NCBI GenBank assembly: GCA_045123185.1
Contig: JBGVIL010000026.1
Location: forward strand, 1-64,000
Origin: UBA1231 sp045123185
Lineage (GTDB): Bacteria; Bacillota_I; Bacilli_A; ML615J-28; CAG-313
Direction: 5' to 3'
DNA: 64,000 nucleotides
In this document: positions 43,781 to 53,144 of the stretch, one piece after another
Layout: each line of letters opens with the position of its first letter
Numbering within the stretch: position 1 is the stretch's first letter
Made by a program: the position numbers and the translations under genes
The notes under the pieces: model-generated
Seen by the model: only the letters and a program-made list of their open reading frames with translations
Database searches by the model: none
What the model was told of the DNA's origin: nothing

Positions 43781-44156
43781 TGTATTTAATTAAATACATA
43801 AAACAATACACAAGTATATACTTATAAAAATAATAAAATAAATATTTATATAAATATAATAGGTTTTATGGTTATATGTAAATAAATATAAAAACAATAA
43901 AAAAATAAATACCTAAATAAATAGATATGTAAAATAATACAACTTTATATATTATTTTATGTATAAAAATAAAAAAATAAATAAAGTTGTATTGCAAACA
44001 ATATAATAATTAAGGTTTGGAATTAAAAGTAATTTAAAAAAACGACAAAACAGGAAAAAAATAAAAAAATGAGGCATAAAAATTTATTTTAAAAACCCTA
44101 AAAAAGCAATGTTTATATAATATATATAATATAAGGAATGTATGTATATACATACA
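43781..44156. other. A/T-rich noncoding tract with long palindromes
   Basis: Nearly pure A/T and no credible gene. It holds two perfect 18-bp palindromes, TGTATTTAATTAAATACA (43781-43798) and TGTATGTATATACATACA (44139-44156). It also holds a 13-bp inverted repeat AATACAACTTTAT/ATAAAGTTGTATT at 43936-43948 and 43981-43993, 32 bases apart. The rest is AATA/AAATA low-complexity sequence. Function unknown; protein-binding sites or an unwinding region beside oriC are possible. Confidence 0.55.
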
Positions 44157-44312
44157 AAAACAGGTGCTTTTTGAGTGGGGTAAAAAGGAATTGTCATTTT
44201 TTTAGTAGGAAATTTTCGAAAAACAAAATTATGAGTAAAAACTCGCAAAATGCGTCCAAAACCCTCCTTTTTTTATACAAAAAACGATGCTTAAATTTAA
44301 AGGGTAAAATAG
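44157..44312. other. noncoding stretch before the yaaA promoter
   Basis: Slightly less A/T-rich than its left flank. I see no convincing gene, terminator or RNA structure beyond the small hairpin GAGTAAAAACTC near 44233-44244. Confidence 0.4.
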
Positions 44313-44341
44313 TTGAAAAACTAATGGTTTTGTGGTATAAT
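44313..44341 (+). promoter_or_regulatory. promoter of yaaA-recF-gyrB-gyrA
   Basis: TTGAAA (44313-44318), 17-bp spacer, TATAAT (44336-44341), 26 bp before yaaA. It probably drives the whole cluster to the terminator at 50214. Confidence 0.85.
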
Positions 44342-44366
44342 ATAGAAGTATAGAAGAGGTGTTGTT

Positions 44367-44588
44367 ATGAAGACTGTTTTTATTAGTTCTGAGTACATTA
44401 CACTGGGTCAATTCTTAAAATTCACAGGCATAATTAATAATGGATCAGAAGCTAAAATTGCGGTTTTAGAGCTTAAAATTTCAATAAATGGAGCTTCTGA
44501 GTGCCGTAGAGGAAGAAAAATTTACCCTAATGATGTAGTTAAAATAGAAAAAAGTTCTTATTTGGTGAAAAGCAAAGATGAAAATTAG
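44367..44588 (+). CDS. yaaA: S4-domain RNA-binding protein YaaA
   Basis: A 73-residue S4-domain protein: YITLGQFLKFTGIINNGSEA near 10-29, then GRKIYPNDVVKIEKSSYLV near 50. In Bacilli it lies between dnaN and recF and is linked to ribosome biogenesis. It overlaps recF by 11 nt. Here it is separated from dnaN by the partition cassette. Confidence 0.93.
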   Translation: MKTVFISSEYITLGQFLKFTGIINNGSEAKIAVLELKISINGASECRRGRKIYPNDVVKIEKSSYLVKSKDEN

Positions 44589-45654
44589 ACAAATAGAACT
44601 ATCAAATTATAGAAAATATAGAAAAAAAGAGGTTTTACTGGCTCCAGGAATAAACATAATATGTGGAGATAATGCTGTTGGGAAAAGCACAATACTAGAA
44701 GCTATTCATTTTCTAATAATGTTAAGAACGATGAGAAATGTATCGGAGGATAGTGTTATTCGTACCGAAACAGATGAAGCAGTTATTTTTGGAGTCTTTG
44801 AAGGCGAAAAAACGCAAAAAAATGCAATAGTTTTAATTTCAAAGCATTATAAGAAAATGAGCCTTGATGGAATTGCGATAAAAAAAGCTAGTGATTACGT
44901 TGGATTTTCTGATGTTGTCTCTTTTGGAACAGAGGATGTTGATGTTATTTCTGGGACTCCATTAAATAGACGAAAAATGATGGATTTATTTTTTAGTCAA
45001 TTCGATCCGAGATACCTAGAAAAGTTAAGAGAATACAAAACTATATTAAAAGAACGAAATGGCTTCTTAAAAGATACTGACTTTGCTGATAAAAACAACA
45101 TTATTTTGTTAAATGTTATTGATACCAAGCTCATGCAATTGTCATCAGAATTGACAATTAAAAGACACGAAATCATTAAAATTATTAACAACAAGCTTCT
45201 TGATGTACATTATCGTTTGTCTGGAGAAAAAGAAAAATGTGTTGTAAAATACATCCCAACGTGGGACTTAAACAAGGGTGTGGAACAATTAGTAGAGGCA
45301 AGAAATAAGGATTTTATTTATAAAACAACTTCGATAGGGCCACACAGAGACGACTATATTTTTTATATAAACGACAATAATTTGTCAAAATATGGTTCTC
45401 AAGGACAAAAGAAAACAGCGATATTAAGTTTTAAATTGACATGTGTAGAGTTATTAAAAAGTAAAAAACAGCGAAATCCGATTGTGCTTTTGGACGATGT
45501 ATTTGGCGAATTAGATTCCAAAAGACACAATAGCTTACTTGAATTTTTAGGAAAAGACATTCAAACGATAATAACTACACCAAGTTTAAAAGAATTAAAA
45601 CAAGAATTAATAGACAAAGCCAATATAATATATTTAGAAAAGGAGGAAGTATAG
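44578..45654 (+). CDS. recF: DNA replication and repair protein RecF
   Basis: SMC-like ATPase that acts with RecOR at gaps. The 358-residue protein has IRQIELSNYRKYRK at the start, Walker A ICGDNAVGKSTILEAI near 28-43 (GDNAVGKS instead of the usual GxNGxGKT), signature YGSQGQKKTAILSFKL near 275, and Walker B PIVLLDDVFGELDS near 303. It sits directly before gyrB (stop and ATG adjacent), the standard oriC order. Confidence 0.96.
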   Translation: MKIRQIELSNYRKYRKKEVLLAPGINIICGDNAVGKSTILEAIHFLIMLRTMRNVSEDSVIRTETDEAVIFGVFEGEKTQKNAIVLISKHYKKMSLDGIAIKKASDYVGFSDVVSFGTEDVDVISGTPLNRRKMMDLFFSQFDPRYLEKLREYKTILKERNGFLKDTDFADKNNIILLNVIDTKLMQLSSELTIKRHEIIKIINNKLLDVHYRLSGEKEKCVVKYIPTWDLNKGVEQLVEARNKDFIYKTTSIGPHRDDYIFYINDNNLSKYGSQGQKKTAILSFKLTCVELLKSKKQRNPIVLLDDVFGELDSKRHNSLLEFLGKDIQTIITTPSLKELKQELIDKANIIYLEKEEV

Positions 45655-47565
45655 ATGAATTCAAATGTAGAATCATATAATTCCAGTAGCATACAAGTAC
45701 TTGAAGGGTTAGATCCGGTAAGAAAAAGACCTGGGATGTATATAGGATCGACAGGTCCACGTGGTTTACACCATTTAGTTTGGGAAATAGTAGATAATGC
45801 AATTGATGAAGCAATGGCAGGCTATTGTAATGAGATTAATGTTGAAATTTTTGGGGAAAACTCTATTAAGGTTGTGGATAATGGGCGAGGCATGCCTACA
45901 GATATTCACCCTAAAACGCACGTTTCAACAATTGAAACAATATTCACAGTGCTTCACGCAGGTGGTAAATTCGACGGAAAGAGTTATAAAGTGTCAGGCG
46001 GACTTCACGGCGTTGGGGCTTCGGTAGTTAATGCACTAAGTGAATGGCTTGAAGTTTACGTTGAACGTGATGGTAAAAAATACTTCCAACGATTTGAAAC
46101 AGGAAAATCTGTTGAGCCACTAAAAGTGGTAGGATCAACAGATAGACGAGGAAGTACAGTCGTTTTTAAACCCGATGCTACAATCTTTAAAGATACAGTT
46201 GTATTTGAATACGAAACTTTACGCCATCGTATTCAGCAATTAGCCTTTTTAAACAAAGGATTAAAGATAACAATTAGCGATACAAGAGATGAAAAACAAG
46301 TTAAATCAGCTGTATATAAATATGACGGCGGTTTAATTGAATATGTCAAATTTTTAAACAAAGGAAAAACTGTTCTTCACAATGACGTTATTTATATTGA
46401 AGAAATGGTAGATGATATTCAATTTGAAATAGCTTTACAATATACAGAAGATTACACTTCAAATGTTTATTCGTTCGTAAATAATATTTATACACCGTCT
46501 GGTGGGACACACGAAGAAGGATTCAGAACAAGTTTGACTCGTATTTTAAATGGCTATGCAAAAGCAAATAATCTTCTAAAAAAAGAAGAGGGGTTGTCTG
46601 GAGATGACGTTAGGGAAGGTTTAACTGCCATTGTATCTTGTCAAATTAGTGAACCTCAATTCGAAGGTCAAACAAAAGAAAAATTAGGAAATACAGAGGT
46701 TAGAAAAGCCGCATCTCAATTGATGACTGAGTATTTTGATGCGTATTTAAAAGAAAATCCTAATGTTGCAAAAATAATTTTAGAAAAAACTTTAATTGCT
46801 TTAAGAGCTCGTATCGCTGCAAGAAAAGCAAGAGAAGCAACCAGAAGAAAGAGTCCTTTGGATTCGTTAGGTTTTGCCTCTAAACTAGCTGATTGTCGTA
46901 GCAAAGATCCAGAAATTTCAGAAATGTATATAGTCGAAGGGGATTCCGCCGGTGGATCAGCAAAACAAGGAAGAAATAGTTTATTTCAAGCTATTTTGCC
47001 TTTAAGAGGTAAAGTTTTAAATGTTGAAAAAGCAAGAGAAGATAAAATATTAAGTAATAAAGAAATAATATCTATTATCCAAGCCATAGGTACAGGTATA
47101 AAAGATGAGTTTGATATTAGCAAAGCTAGATATCATAAAGTAGTTATTATGACCGATGCCGATGTCGACGGTGCACATATTACAACTTTATTATTGACGT
47201 TTTTTTACCGATATATGAAACCTTTAATAGAACAGGGGTATGTTTATATAGCAATGCCTCCATTGTTCAAAATTTCGCAAAATAAGCGTGTAGAATACGC
47301 ATATAGTGATGAAGAGTTAGAAGAAAAATTAAAGAAATATACAGGTAGACCAAATATTCAAAGATATAAAGGGTTAGGAGAAATGAACGCAGAACAGCTT
47401 TGGGAAACGACAATGGACCCAGAGGTTAGAACTTTAATAAGAGTTAATATTGAAGATTCTATTGAAGCCGATAGAATATTTAGTACTTTAATGGGTGATG
47501 ATGTAGAGCCTAGAAGAGAATTTATTGAAGAAAACGCTGTGTTTGTTAAGAATCTTGACATTTAG
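45655..47565 (+). CDS. gyrB: DNA gyrase subunit B
   Basis: ATPase subunit of gyrase. The 636-residue protein has the GHKL ATP site (VWEIVDNAIDEAMAGYC near 42, VDNGRGMPTDIHP near 77, GGLHGVGASVVNALS near 118) and the Toprim domain with EGDSAGGSAKQGR near 426 and MTDADVDGAHI near 500. It ends with RREFIEENA as usual. Preceded by GGAGG at the end of recF; 8 nt before gyrA. Confidence 0.98.
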   Translation: MNSNVESYNSSSIQVLEGLDPVRKRPGMYIGSTGPRGLHHLVWEIVDNAIDEAMAGYCNEINVEIFGENSIKVVDNGRGMPTDIHPKTHVSTIETIFTVLHAGGKFDGKSYKVSGGLHGVGASVVNALSEWLEVYVERDGKKYFQRFETGKSVEPLKVVGSTDRRGSTVVFKPDATIFKDTVVFEYETLRHRIQQLAFLNKGLKITISDTRDEKQVKSAVYKYDGGLIEYVKFLNKGKTVLHNDVIYIEEMVDDIQFEIALQYTEDYTSNVYSFVNNIYTPSGGTHEEGFRTSLTRILNGYAKANNLLKKEEGLSGDDVREGLTAIVSCQISEPQFEGQTKEKLGNTEVRKAASQLMTEYFDAYLKENPNVAKIILEKTLIALRARIAARKAREATRRKSPLDSLGFASKLADCRSKDPEISEMYIVEGDSAGGSAKQGRNSLFQAILPLRGKVLNVEKAREDKILSNKEIISIIQAIGTGIKDEFDISKARYHKVVIMTDADVDGAHITTLLLTFFYRYMKPLIEQGYVYIAMPPLFKISQNKRVEYAYSDEELEEKLKKYTGRPNIQRYKGLGEMNAEQLWETTMDPEVRTLIRVNIEDSIEADRIFSTLMGDDVEPRREFIEENAVFVKNLDI

Positions 47566-47573
47566 GTGTTTAT

Positions 47574-50183
47574 ATGGATAATGAAAAAGAAATAATCCAA
47601 GAAGAACAGTTAGATGTTCTTCCAAAAGGGATTTTAGAAGTAGATTTAAATCATGAAATGAAAGATTCCTTCTTAAGTTATGCAATGAGTGTTATCGTTT
47701 CACGTGCATTGCCGGATGTTAGAGACGGGATGAAACCAGTTCATAGAAGAATTTTATATGCGATGCATCAGTTGGGTAACTATAGCGATCGCCCTCATAA
47801 AAAATCTGCCCGTATCGTTGGTGACGTTATCGGTAAATATCACCCACATGGTGATACAGCGGTTTATGAAGCTATGGTAAGAATGGCACAAAATTTTAGT
47901 TATCGTTATCCTTTGGTTGACGGACACGGTAACTTTGGCTCTGTCGATGGTGATGGAGCAGCTGCAATGCGTTATACAGAAGCAAGAATGTCTAAACTTT
48001 CTGGAGAACTTTTGAAAGATTTAGATAAAAACACTGTTGATTTTGTAGATAACTATGACGGAAGCGAACAAGAACCAGCGGTTTTGCCATGTAGATATCC
48101 AAACTTATTAGTTAATGGAACATCTGGTATTGCGGTAGGTATGGCAACAAATATTCCACCACATAATTTAGGTGAAACTATTGATGCGATTTTAGCAATA
48201 ATTAATAATCCTGAAATTCCAATCGACGAATTATTAAATTATATTAGTGCTCCGGATTTCCCAACGGGTGGAATTATAATGGGTACTCAACAAGTTAAAA
48301 AAGCATATTTGACAGGAATGGGTACTGTTACGGTACGTGCTAAAACTGAAATCGTAAAATTAAAAAATAATAAACAAGAAATTATAATTAAAGAAATACC
48401 TTATCAAGTAAACAAAACACGTTTGATTGAAAGAATTGCTGAAATTGCAAACCATAAAATTATTGAAGGTGTTACTGATTTACGTGATGAATCATCAAGA
48501 AAAGGCATTAAGGTTGTTATTGAACTTAAAAAAGATGCTAATGCTAAAGTAATATTAAATAATTTATTTAAACATACACAAATGCAAACAACATATGGCA
48601 TAAATATGTTGGCGTTAGACAATGGTCAACCTAAAGTGTTTAATATAAAGGATATGTTAAGCAGATACCTTGATCATCAAGTTGAAGTAATTACAAGAAG
48701 AACTCAATTTGATTTAGATAAGGCAAAAGCAAGATTACATATTGTTGAAGGTTTATTAATAGCTTTGGCGTCAATTGATGAAGTTATTGCAATAATTAAA
48801 GCATCTGAGACTCCTGATATTGCTATTAGTAAGCTAACTGAAAAATTTTTATTAACAGAAATTCAAGCAAAAGCTATTCTTGATATGCGTTTACAAACTT
48901 TAACAGGTTTACAAGTAAATAAGCTTGAAGAAGAAAAATCAAGATTAACAGATCTTGTTCGTGATTTAGAAGAAATTCTTGCAAATCATTCAAGAAAAAT
49001 GCAAATAATTGTTCAAGAATTACAAGAAGTTAAAAACAAATACAGCGATAAACGTCGTAGTGAAATTGATACAAGCAGTGAAACAGAAGTTAATGATGAA
49101 GATTTAATTAATGTTGAAGATGTAATTGTAACAATTACTAATAAGGGTTATATAAAGAGAATGAATATTGGAACTTATAGAGCCCAAAGACGCGGCGGTA
49201 AAGGAATCACTGGAACTAAGATGCAAGGTGATGACTTTGTAGAAAGATTATTATTTACATCAAGTCATGATAATTTATTATTCTTTACTAATTTTGGTAA
49301 AGTATATATTATGAAAGCTTTCCAAATTCCAGCAGCTAGCAGAATTTCAAAAGGATTACCTTTAGTTAATTTACTTCCGTTTGAAGAAAACGAAAAATTA
49401 GCCGCAGTTATTAACTGTCAGTCAGTTGAACAAGGTGGATATTTATTATTCGCAACTAAGAACGGTATTATTAAAAAGACTGAATTAATTCAATATAAAA
49501 ACATTAGAAGTACAGGAATTCGTGCTATTAATTTAAACGACAATGATGAATTAATGGAAGTTGCTCTAACAGATGGTACAAAAGAAGTCATTTTAGGAGC
49601 TTCTAATGGTAAAGCAGTAAGATTTAACGAATCTTTAGTTCGTTCATCAAAACGCGCTGCAACAGGTGTAAGCGGTATTAAAGTTGCTGAAGGCGAAAAA
49701 CTTATTGGAATGTGTGTTTCTAGTGATGAAAACGATAGTATCATGATTATCACATCAAATGGTTATGGTAAACGTACATCAGTTGAATCATTTAAATCAA
49801 AAGGAAGAAACGGCAAAGGCGTAAAATTTATGAATCTTACTGGTAAAAATGGTGTGCCTGTAAGTTTAAAATTAGTTTCTGGAGATGATGATTTAATAGT
49901 TATCACAGATAAAGGAATGATTGTAAGAACGCACTTAGATCAAATCTTAACAATTGGAAGAGATACTCAAGGTGTTAAAGTTGTTTCTTTATATGATACA
50001 CATACTGTTGCTTCTATCGCAATTGTTCCTCGTGGTGACGATGAAGACGAAAACGACGAAGAAATTGATGATATTAATTTCGAAGAAGAGTTTGAAGAAG
50101 AACCAACAATCAATTTTGTTCAAGAAGAAACAGAAGAATCAGAAGAAGAATCTGATTTTGAAGAAGAATATGATGATATTTAA
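47574..50183 (+). CDS. gyrA: DNA gyrase subunit A
   Basis: Cleavage subunit of gyrase, 869 residues. The active-site Tyr lies in the AAAMRYTEARM segment near 126. The quinolone-determining stretch reads HPHGDTAVYEAMVRMAQ near 82-98, with Thr where E. coli has Ser83. The C-terminal domain has the gyrase-specific box QRRGGKGITG near 540, so it is gyrase rather than topoisomerase IV. The last ~50 residues are an acidic Asp/Glu tail. A terminator follows directly. Confidence 0.97.
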   Translation: MDNEKEIIQEEQLDVLPKGILEVDLNHEMKDSFLSYAMSVIVSRALPDVRDGMKPVHRRILYAMHQLGNYSDRPHKKSARIVGDVIGKYHPHGDTAVYEAMVRMAQNFSYRYPLVDGHGNFGSVDGDGAAAMRYTEARMSKLSGELLKDLDKNTVDFVDNYDGSEQEPAVLPCRYPNLLVNGTSGIAVGMATNIPPHNLGETIDAILAIINNPEIPIDELLNYISAPDFPTGGIIMGTQQVKKAYLTGMGTVTVRAKTEIVKLKNNKQEIIIKEIPYQVNKTRLIERIAEIANHKIIEGVTDLRDESSRKGIKVVIELKKDANAKVILNNLFKHTQMQTTYGINMLALDNGQPKVFNIKDMLSRYLDHQVEVITRRTQFDLDKAKARLHIVEGLLIALASIDEVIAIIKASETPDIAISKLTEKFLLTEIQAKAILDMRLQTLTGLQVNKLEEEKSRLTDLVRDLEEILANHSRKMQIIVQELQEVKNKYSDKRRSEIDTSSETEVNDEDLINVEDVIVTITNKGYIKRMNIGTYRAQRRGGKGITGTKMQGDDFVERLLFTSSHDNLLFFTNFGKVYIMKAFQIPAASRISKGLPLVNLLPFEENEKLAAVINCQSVEQGGYLLFATKNGIIKKTELIQYKNIRSTGIRAINLNDNDELMEVALTDGTKEVILGASNGKAVRFNESLVRSSKRAATGVSGIKVAEGEKLIGMCVSSDENDSIMIITSNGYGKRTSVESFKSKGRNGKGVKFMNLTGKNGVPVSLKLVSGDDDLIVITDKGMIVRTHLDQILTIGRDTQGVKVVSLYDTHTVASIAIVPRGDDEDENDEEIDDINFEEEFEEEPTINFVQEETEESEEESDFEEEYDDI

Positions 50184-50214
50184 AATAAGTGGAGTTTTAA
50201 CTCCACTTATTTTG
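50182..50214 (+). terminator. terminator after gyrA
   Basis: Stem AAAATAAGTGGAG/CTCCACTTATTTT overlapping the gyrA stop codon; short T tract. Confidence 0.85.
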
Positions 50215-50222
50215 CATAAAAG

Positions 50223-50251
50223 TTGACTTTTGAATTACAATAATATATAAT
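50223..50251 (+). promoter_or_regulatory. serS promoter
   Basis: TTGACT (50223-50228), 17-bp spacer, TATAAT (50246-50251), before the T-box leader. Confidence 0.85.
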
Positions 50252-50257
50252 AAACAA

Positions 50258-50490
50258 GTAAAACCAATGAAAAGGAATAGTAACTAAAACAACATTTTTA
50301 AGAGAGATAGTGGTTGGTGCGAACTATTAAATGAACTTTAGTGAATCTACCTTAGAGGTGACTTTGAAAAAAGCTCCGGCTGTAGACCGTAATCTACTAT
50401 AAAAGTGAGAGGTAACTCTAATAAGGGTGGCACCGCGGACTATGAAAGTTCGTCCCTGTTGTTTTTCAACAGGGATTTTTTTATATTTAT
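50258..50490 (+). promoter_or_regulatory. T-box riboswitch, Ser-specific, for serS
   Basis: The leader has the canonical T-box AAGGGTGGCACCGCGG (50423-50438) and a terminator TCCCTGTTG/CAACAGGGA followed by seven Ts (50453-50482). A specifier candidate TCT at 50346-50348 sits in GAA-TCT-ACC, the expected specifier-loop context, and encodes Ser. Confidence 0.95.
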
Positions 50491-50503
50491 AAAGGAGATT
50501 ATT

Positions 50504-51781
50504 ATGTTAGATATTAAATTTTTAAGAGCAAATCCAGAATTAGTAAAGGAAAATATAAAGAAAAAATTTCAAGATTCTAAGCTTCCATTAGTAGATGAAG
50601 CAATTGAACTTGATATTAAAATAAGAGATGTTAAACAAGAAGGCGATGTGTTACGTGCAAAAAGAAATAGCGCAAGTGGTGAAATTGGTAAACTAATGCG
50701 CGAAAAACGTCAAGCAGAAGCAATGCAAATTAAACAAGAGGTTGTAGAAATTAATGATAAACTTATTTCTCTTGAAAAAGAAGAAGCAGAACTTGCTGCG
50801 AAATTAAAGAAAATTATGATGACAATTCCAAATATCATTGATCCAAGTGTGCCAATTGGTAAGGATGATAGCGAAAATGTTGAAGTACAAAGATATTTAG
50901 AACCAAAAGTGCCAAATTTTGAAGTTCCTTATCATTTAGATATTATCGAAAAAGTAAATGGTATTGATTTAGATGGTGCAAGAAAAGTTTCAGGAAATGG
51001 TTTTTATTATTTAATGGGCAATATTGCTAGATTACATTCTGCTGTATTATCTTATGCAAGAGATTTTATGATCAATAAAGGATTTACATACTGTATTCCT
51101 CCATTCATGATTAGAAGTGATGTAGTAACTGGTGTTATGAGTTTCGCAGAAATGGATGCAATGATGTATAAAATTGAAGGCGAAGATTTATACCTAATTG
51201 GTACTAGTGAACACTCAATGATTGGAAAATTTATCGATACAATTAATGACAAAGCTAAATTGCCATATACATTAACAAGTTATTCACCATGTTTTAGAAA
51301 AGAAAAAGGTGCACACGGTATAGAAGAAAGAGGAATCTATCGTATTCATCAATTTGAAAAACAAGAAATGATAGTTGTATGTGAACCAGAACAATCAAAA
51401 GAATGGTTTGAAAAGTTATATCAATATACTGTTGAGTTATTTGTTAGTATGGAAATTCCAGTTAGAACTCTTGAATGTTGTAGCGGCGATTTAGCTGACT
51501 TAAAAGTTAAGAGTATTGACGTAGAAGCATGGAGTCCAAGACAAAAGAAATATTTTGAAGTAGGAAGTTGTTCTAACTTAGGAGATGCTCAAGCAAGACG
51601 TTTAGGCATTAGAATTAAGGGAGAAAATGGTAATTATTTTGCACATACTTTAAATAACACAGTCGTAGCTCCTCCAAGAATGCTTATTGCATTACTTGAA
51701 AATCACCTACAAGAAGATGGTTCAATTAAGGTTCCAGAAGTCTTAAGACCATATATGGGTGGTTTAGAATATATTGAATAA
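50504..51781 (+). CDS. serS: seryl-tRNA synthetase
   Basis: Charges tRNA-Ser. The 425-residue class II enzyme has the N-terminal coiled-coil arm (~30-100, Lys/Glu-rich), then TSEHSMIGKF near 230, motif 2 FRKEKGAHGIEERGIYRIHQ near 258, and motif 3 NNTVVAPPRMLIALLENH near 382. The start at 50504 follows AAGGAG and matches the family N-terminus MLDIKFLRANPELV; a reading from 50405 would run through the T-box. Confidence 0.98.
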   Translation: MLDIKFLRANPELVKENIKKKFQDSKLPLVDEAIELDIKIRDVKQEGDVLRAKRNSASGEIGKLMREKRQAEAMQIKQEVVEINDKLISLEKEEAELAAKLKKIMMTIPNIIDPSVPIGKDDSENVEVQRYLEPKVPNFEVPYHLDIIEKVNGIDLDGARKVSGNGFYYLMGNIARLHSAVLSYARDFMINKGFTYCIPPFMIRSDVVTGVMSFAEMDAMMYKIEGEDLYLIGTSEHSMIGKFIDTINDKAKLPYTLTSYSPCFRKEKGAHGIEERGIYRIHQFEKQEMIVVCEPEQSKEWFEKLYQYTVELFVSMEIPVRTLECCSGDLADLKVKSIDVEAWSPRQKKYFEVGSCSNLGDAQARRLGIRIKGENGNYFAHTLNNTVVAPPRMLIALLENHLQEDGSIKVPEVLRPYMGGLEYIE

Positions 51782-51785
51782 AAAA

Positions 51786-51809
51786 AGTTCCTTTGTAAAA
51801 AAAGGAACT
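51786..51809 (-). terminator. terminator after the HIT gene
   Basis: Stem AGTTCCTTT/AAAGGAACT; on the minus strand it ends in TTTTTTTATT, so it terminates the HIT gene. It may also act weakly after serS. Confidence 0.8.
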
Positions 51810-51829
51810 CTTACTTATATATAAGTATA

Positions 51830-52228
51830 TTATTCAGTGATTCTCTTATGTAGCTTAGCTAATTCATCAAAATTAGGTTCATGTGGACATTCTTTAAAAT
51901 AACACTCATCATTACCATATCTTGGAATAATGTGAATGTGGTAATGTCCTACAACTTGACCTGCTAATGAACCGTTGTTATTTAATAAATTTACATTTTG
52001 AATGTTTAGTTTTTCTTTTAGTATTTGAGTAGTTTTTAAAACGGCATCAAAAATTTCTTTTCCTGTGTCACTATCTAACTCAAAAATATTTTCAACGTGT
52101 TTTTTAGGAATGACTAGTGTATGACCTACAGTGTTTTGAGAAATATCTAAAAAAGCTAAAGCGTGTTCTGATTCATAAATTTTATAACTAGGAATTTCGT
52201 TGTTTATAATTTTACAAAAAACGCACAT
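51830..52228 (-). CDS. HIT-family nucleotide hydrolase
   Basis: A 132-residue Hint-type protein that probably hydrolyses nucleoside phosphoramidates or adenylates. The N-terminus CVFCKIINNEIPSYKIYES has the family zinc-like CxxC, followed by the mid-region VIPKKHVENIFEL and the HIT triad GHYHIHIIPRY near 95-105. It is transcribed alone and opposite to serS. GGAGG precedes its ATATATATG start. The physiological substrate cannot be read. Confidence 0.93.
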   Translation of the reverse strand: MCVFCKIINNEIPSYKIYESEHALAFLDISQNTVGHTLVIPKKHVENIFELDSDTGKEIFDAVLKTTQILKEKLNIQNVNLLNNNGSLAGQVVGHYHIHIIPRYGNDECYFKECPHEPNFDELAKLHKRITE

Positions 52229-52296
52229 ATATATACCTCCAATTAGCTTTATTATAACAAATAACTAAGTTTAATAAAACTAATTAAATAAGGTAA

Positions 52297-52650
52297 TTAT
52301 GCAAAAGGATATTCGTAGTCAATATCTGAATCGAATGCTACATAGGATAAATATATAGTTAATAATAGATAAGTAATACCAGTTTGTGAATCTTTTAAAA
52401 TGATATGGTCTTTACCAGCTGCAGTAATTTCTCCCTTAAAGACTTTTGAACCCCATTGACTATTTTCAAAATTCATATATATAGTTGCAGTTTTGCCACG
52501 ATTAAGTCTTAGGATGTTTTCGACATATGATTGTTCTAATGGTAAAGTTGCATTAGGTGGGTACATGAAGTTTGGTGTTTGAACAAAATTAGGGTTTTGA
52601 GAAAAGAATGGTTGGTTAAAACCATATGGATATTGATAGTTGATTGTCAT
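52297..52650 (-). CDS. gerQ: spore coat protein GerQ
   Basis: The 117-residue protein has a Tyr/Pro/Asn/Phe-rich N-terminus and the conserved GerQ core: LPLEQSYVENILRLNRGK near 36-53, KGEITAAGKDHIILKD near 71, TYLLLTIYLSYVAFDSDI near 93, ending DYEYPFA. In B. subtilis GerQ is cross-linked into the coat and is needed to place the cortex hydrolase CwlJ, which is encoded just upstream here (11-nt gap). It is strong evidence that the organism makes endospores or recently did. Confidence 0.95.
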   Translation of the reverse strand: MTINYQYPYGFNQPFFSQNPNFVQTPNFMYPPNATLPLEQSYVENILRLNRGKTATIYMNFENSQWGSKVFKGEITAAGKDHIILKDSQTGITYLLLTIYLSYVAFDSDIDYEYPFA

Positions 52651-52661
52651 AATTCTCCTTT

Positions 52662-53078
52662 CTAATAACAGTTTTCGCTTTCAACTGGGGTGTAAAAACA
52701 ATGCGATTTGTATTTGCCAGTATTCCAAGCTCCCCACCATGAAGGTTCACAACCAGAATCAGAACTATAAAACCACAGTGCACGACTGGCAGGATGAAAT
52801 CTTTCACCATTAATTGCACGTTTAGCAAGTTTTATATCAATGCTTCTGGCAGCTTGGTAAAAATAAGAATTAAGTGTTGCTTCAAAACCGCCTGGACGTT
52901 GAAAAACCATTTGTTTAATAGTTCTAATGTTTTTGAAATCTAAACAGTTTGCTAATACTCTGTTAATTCCAACATTTCCAACCATTAACATTCCGAGTTC
53001 TCCTTCTCCTTCGGCTTCAGCACGCATAAGTCTTGCTAATAATTTAGTTTCTTCGTTGTTATATTTAACAACTGCCAT
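52662..53078 (-). CDS. cwlJ: spore cortex-lytic hydrolase CwlJ
   Basis: A 138-residue SleB/CwlJ-family cell-wall hydrolase. LLARLMRAEAEGEGELGMLM near 14-33 contains the catalytic-type Glu; VGNVGINRVL, then QMVFQRPGGFEAT and the Trp/Cys-rich end (ALWFYSSDSGCEPSWWG, HCFYTP) match CwlJ. There is no signal peptide, as in CwlJ and unlike SleB, consistent with mother-cell synthesis. CwlJ degrades cortex during germination and depends on GerQ, the next gene. I did not find a convincing sporulation promoter by eye. Confidence 0.94.
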   Translation of the reverse strand: MAVVKYNNEETKLLARLMRAEAEGEGELGMLMVGNVGINRVLANCLDFKNIRTIKQMVFQRPGGFEATLNSYFYQAARSIDIKLAKRAINGERFHPASRALWFYSSDSGCEPSWWGAWNTGKYKSHCFYTPVESENCY

Positions 53079-53144
53079 ATTATCACCTCAGGTAATAATA
53101 TATATGTTATGAATAAATGAAATATGAATTTAGGAGGTAAAAAA

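Noticed and set aside
44138..44353. 71-codon frame on the plus strand before yaaA
   Set aside because: It starts in a perfect palindrome, runs through the yaaA promoter and lacks a ribosome site.
49954..50226. 90-codon Lys/Leu-rich frame overlapping the end of gyrA
   Set aside because: It is the +1 frame of the acidic GAA/GAT-rich gyrA tail.
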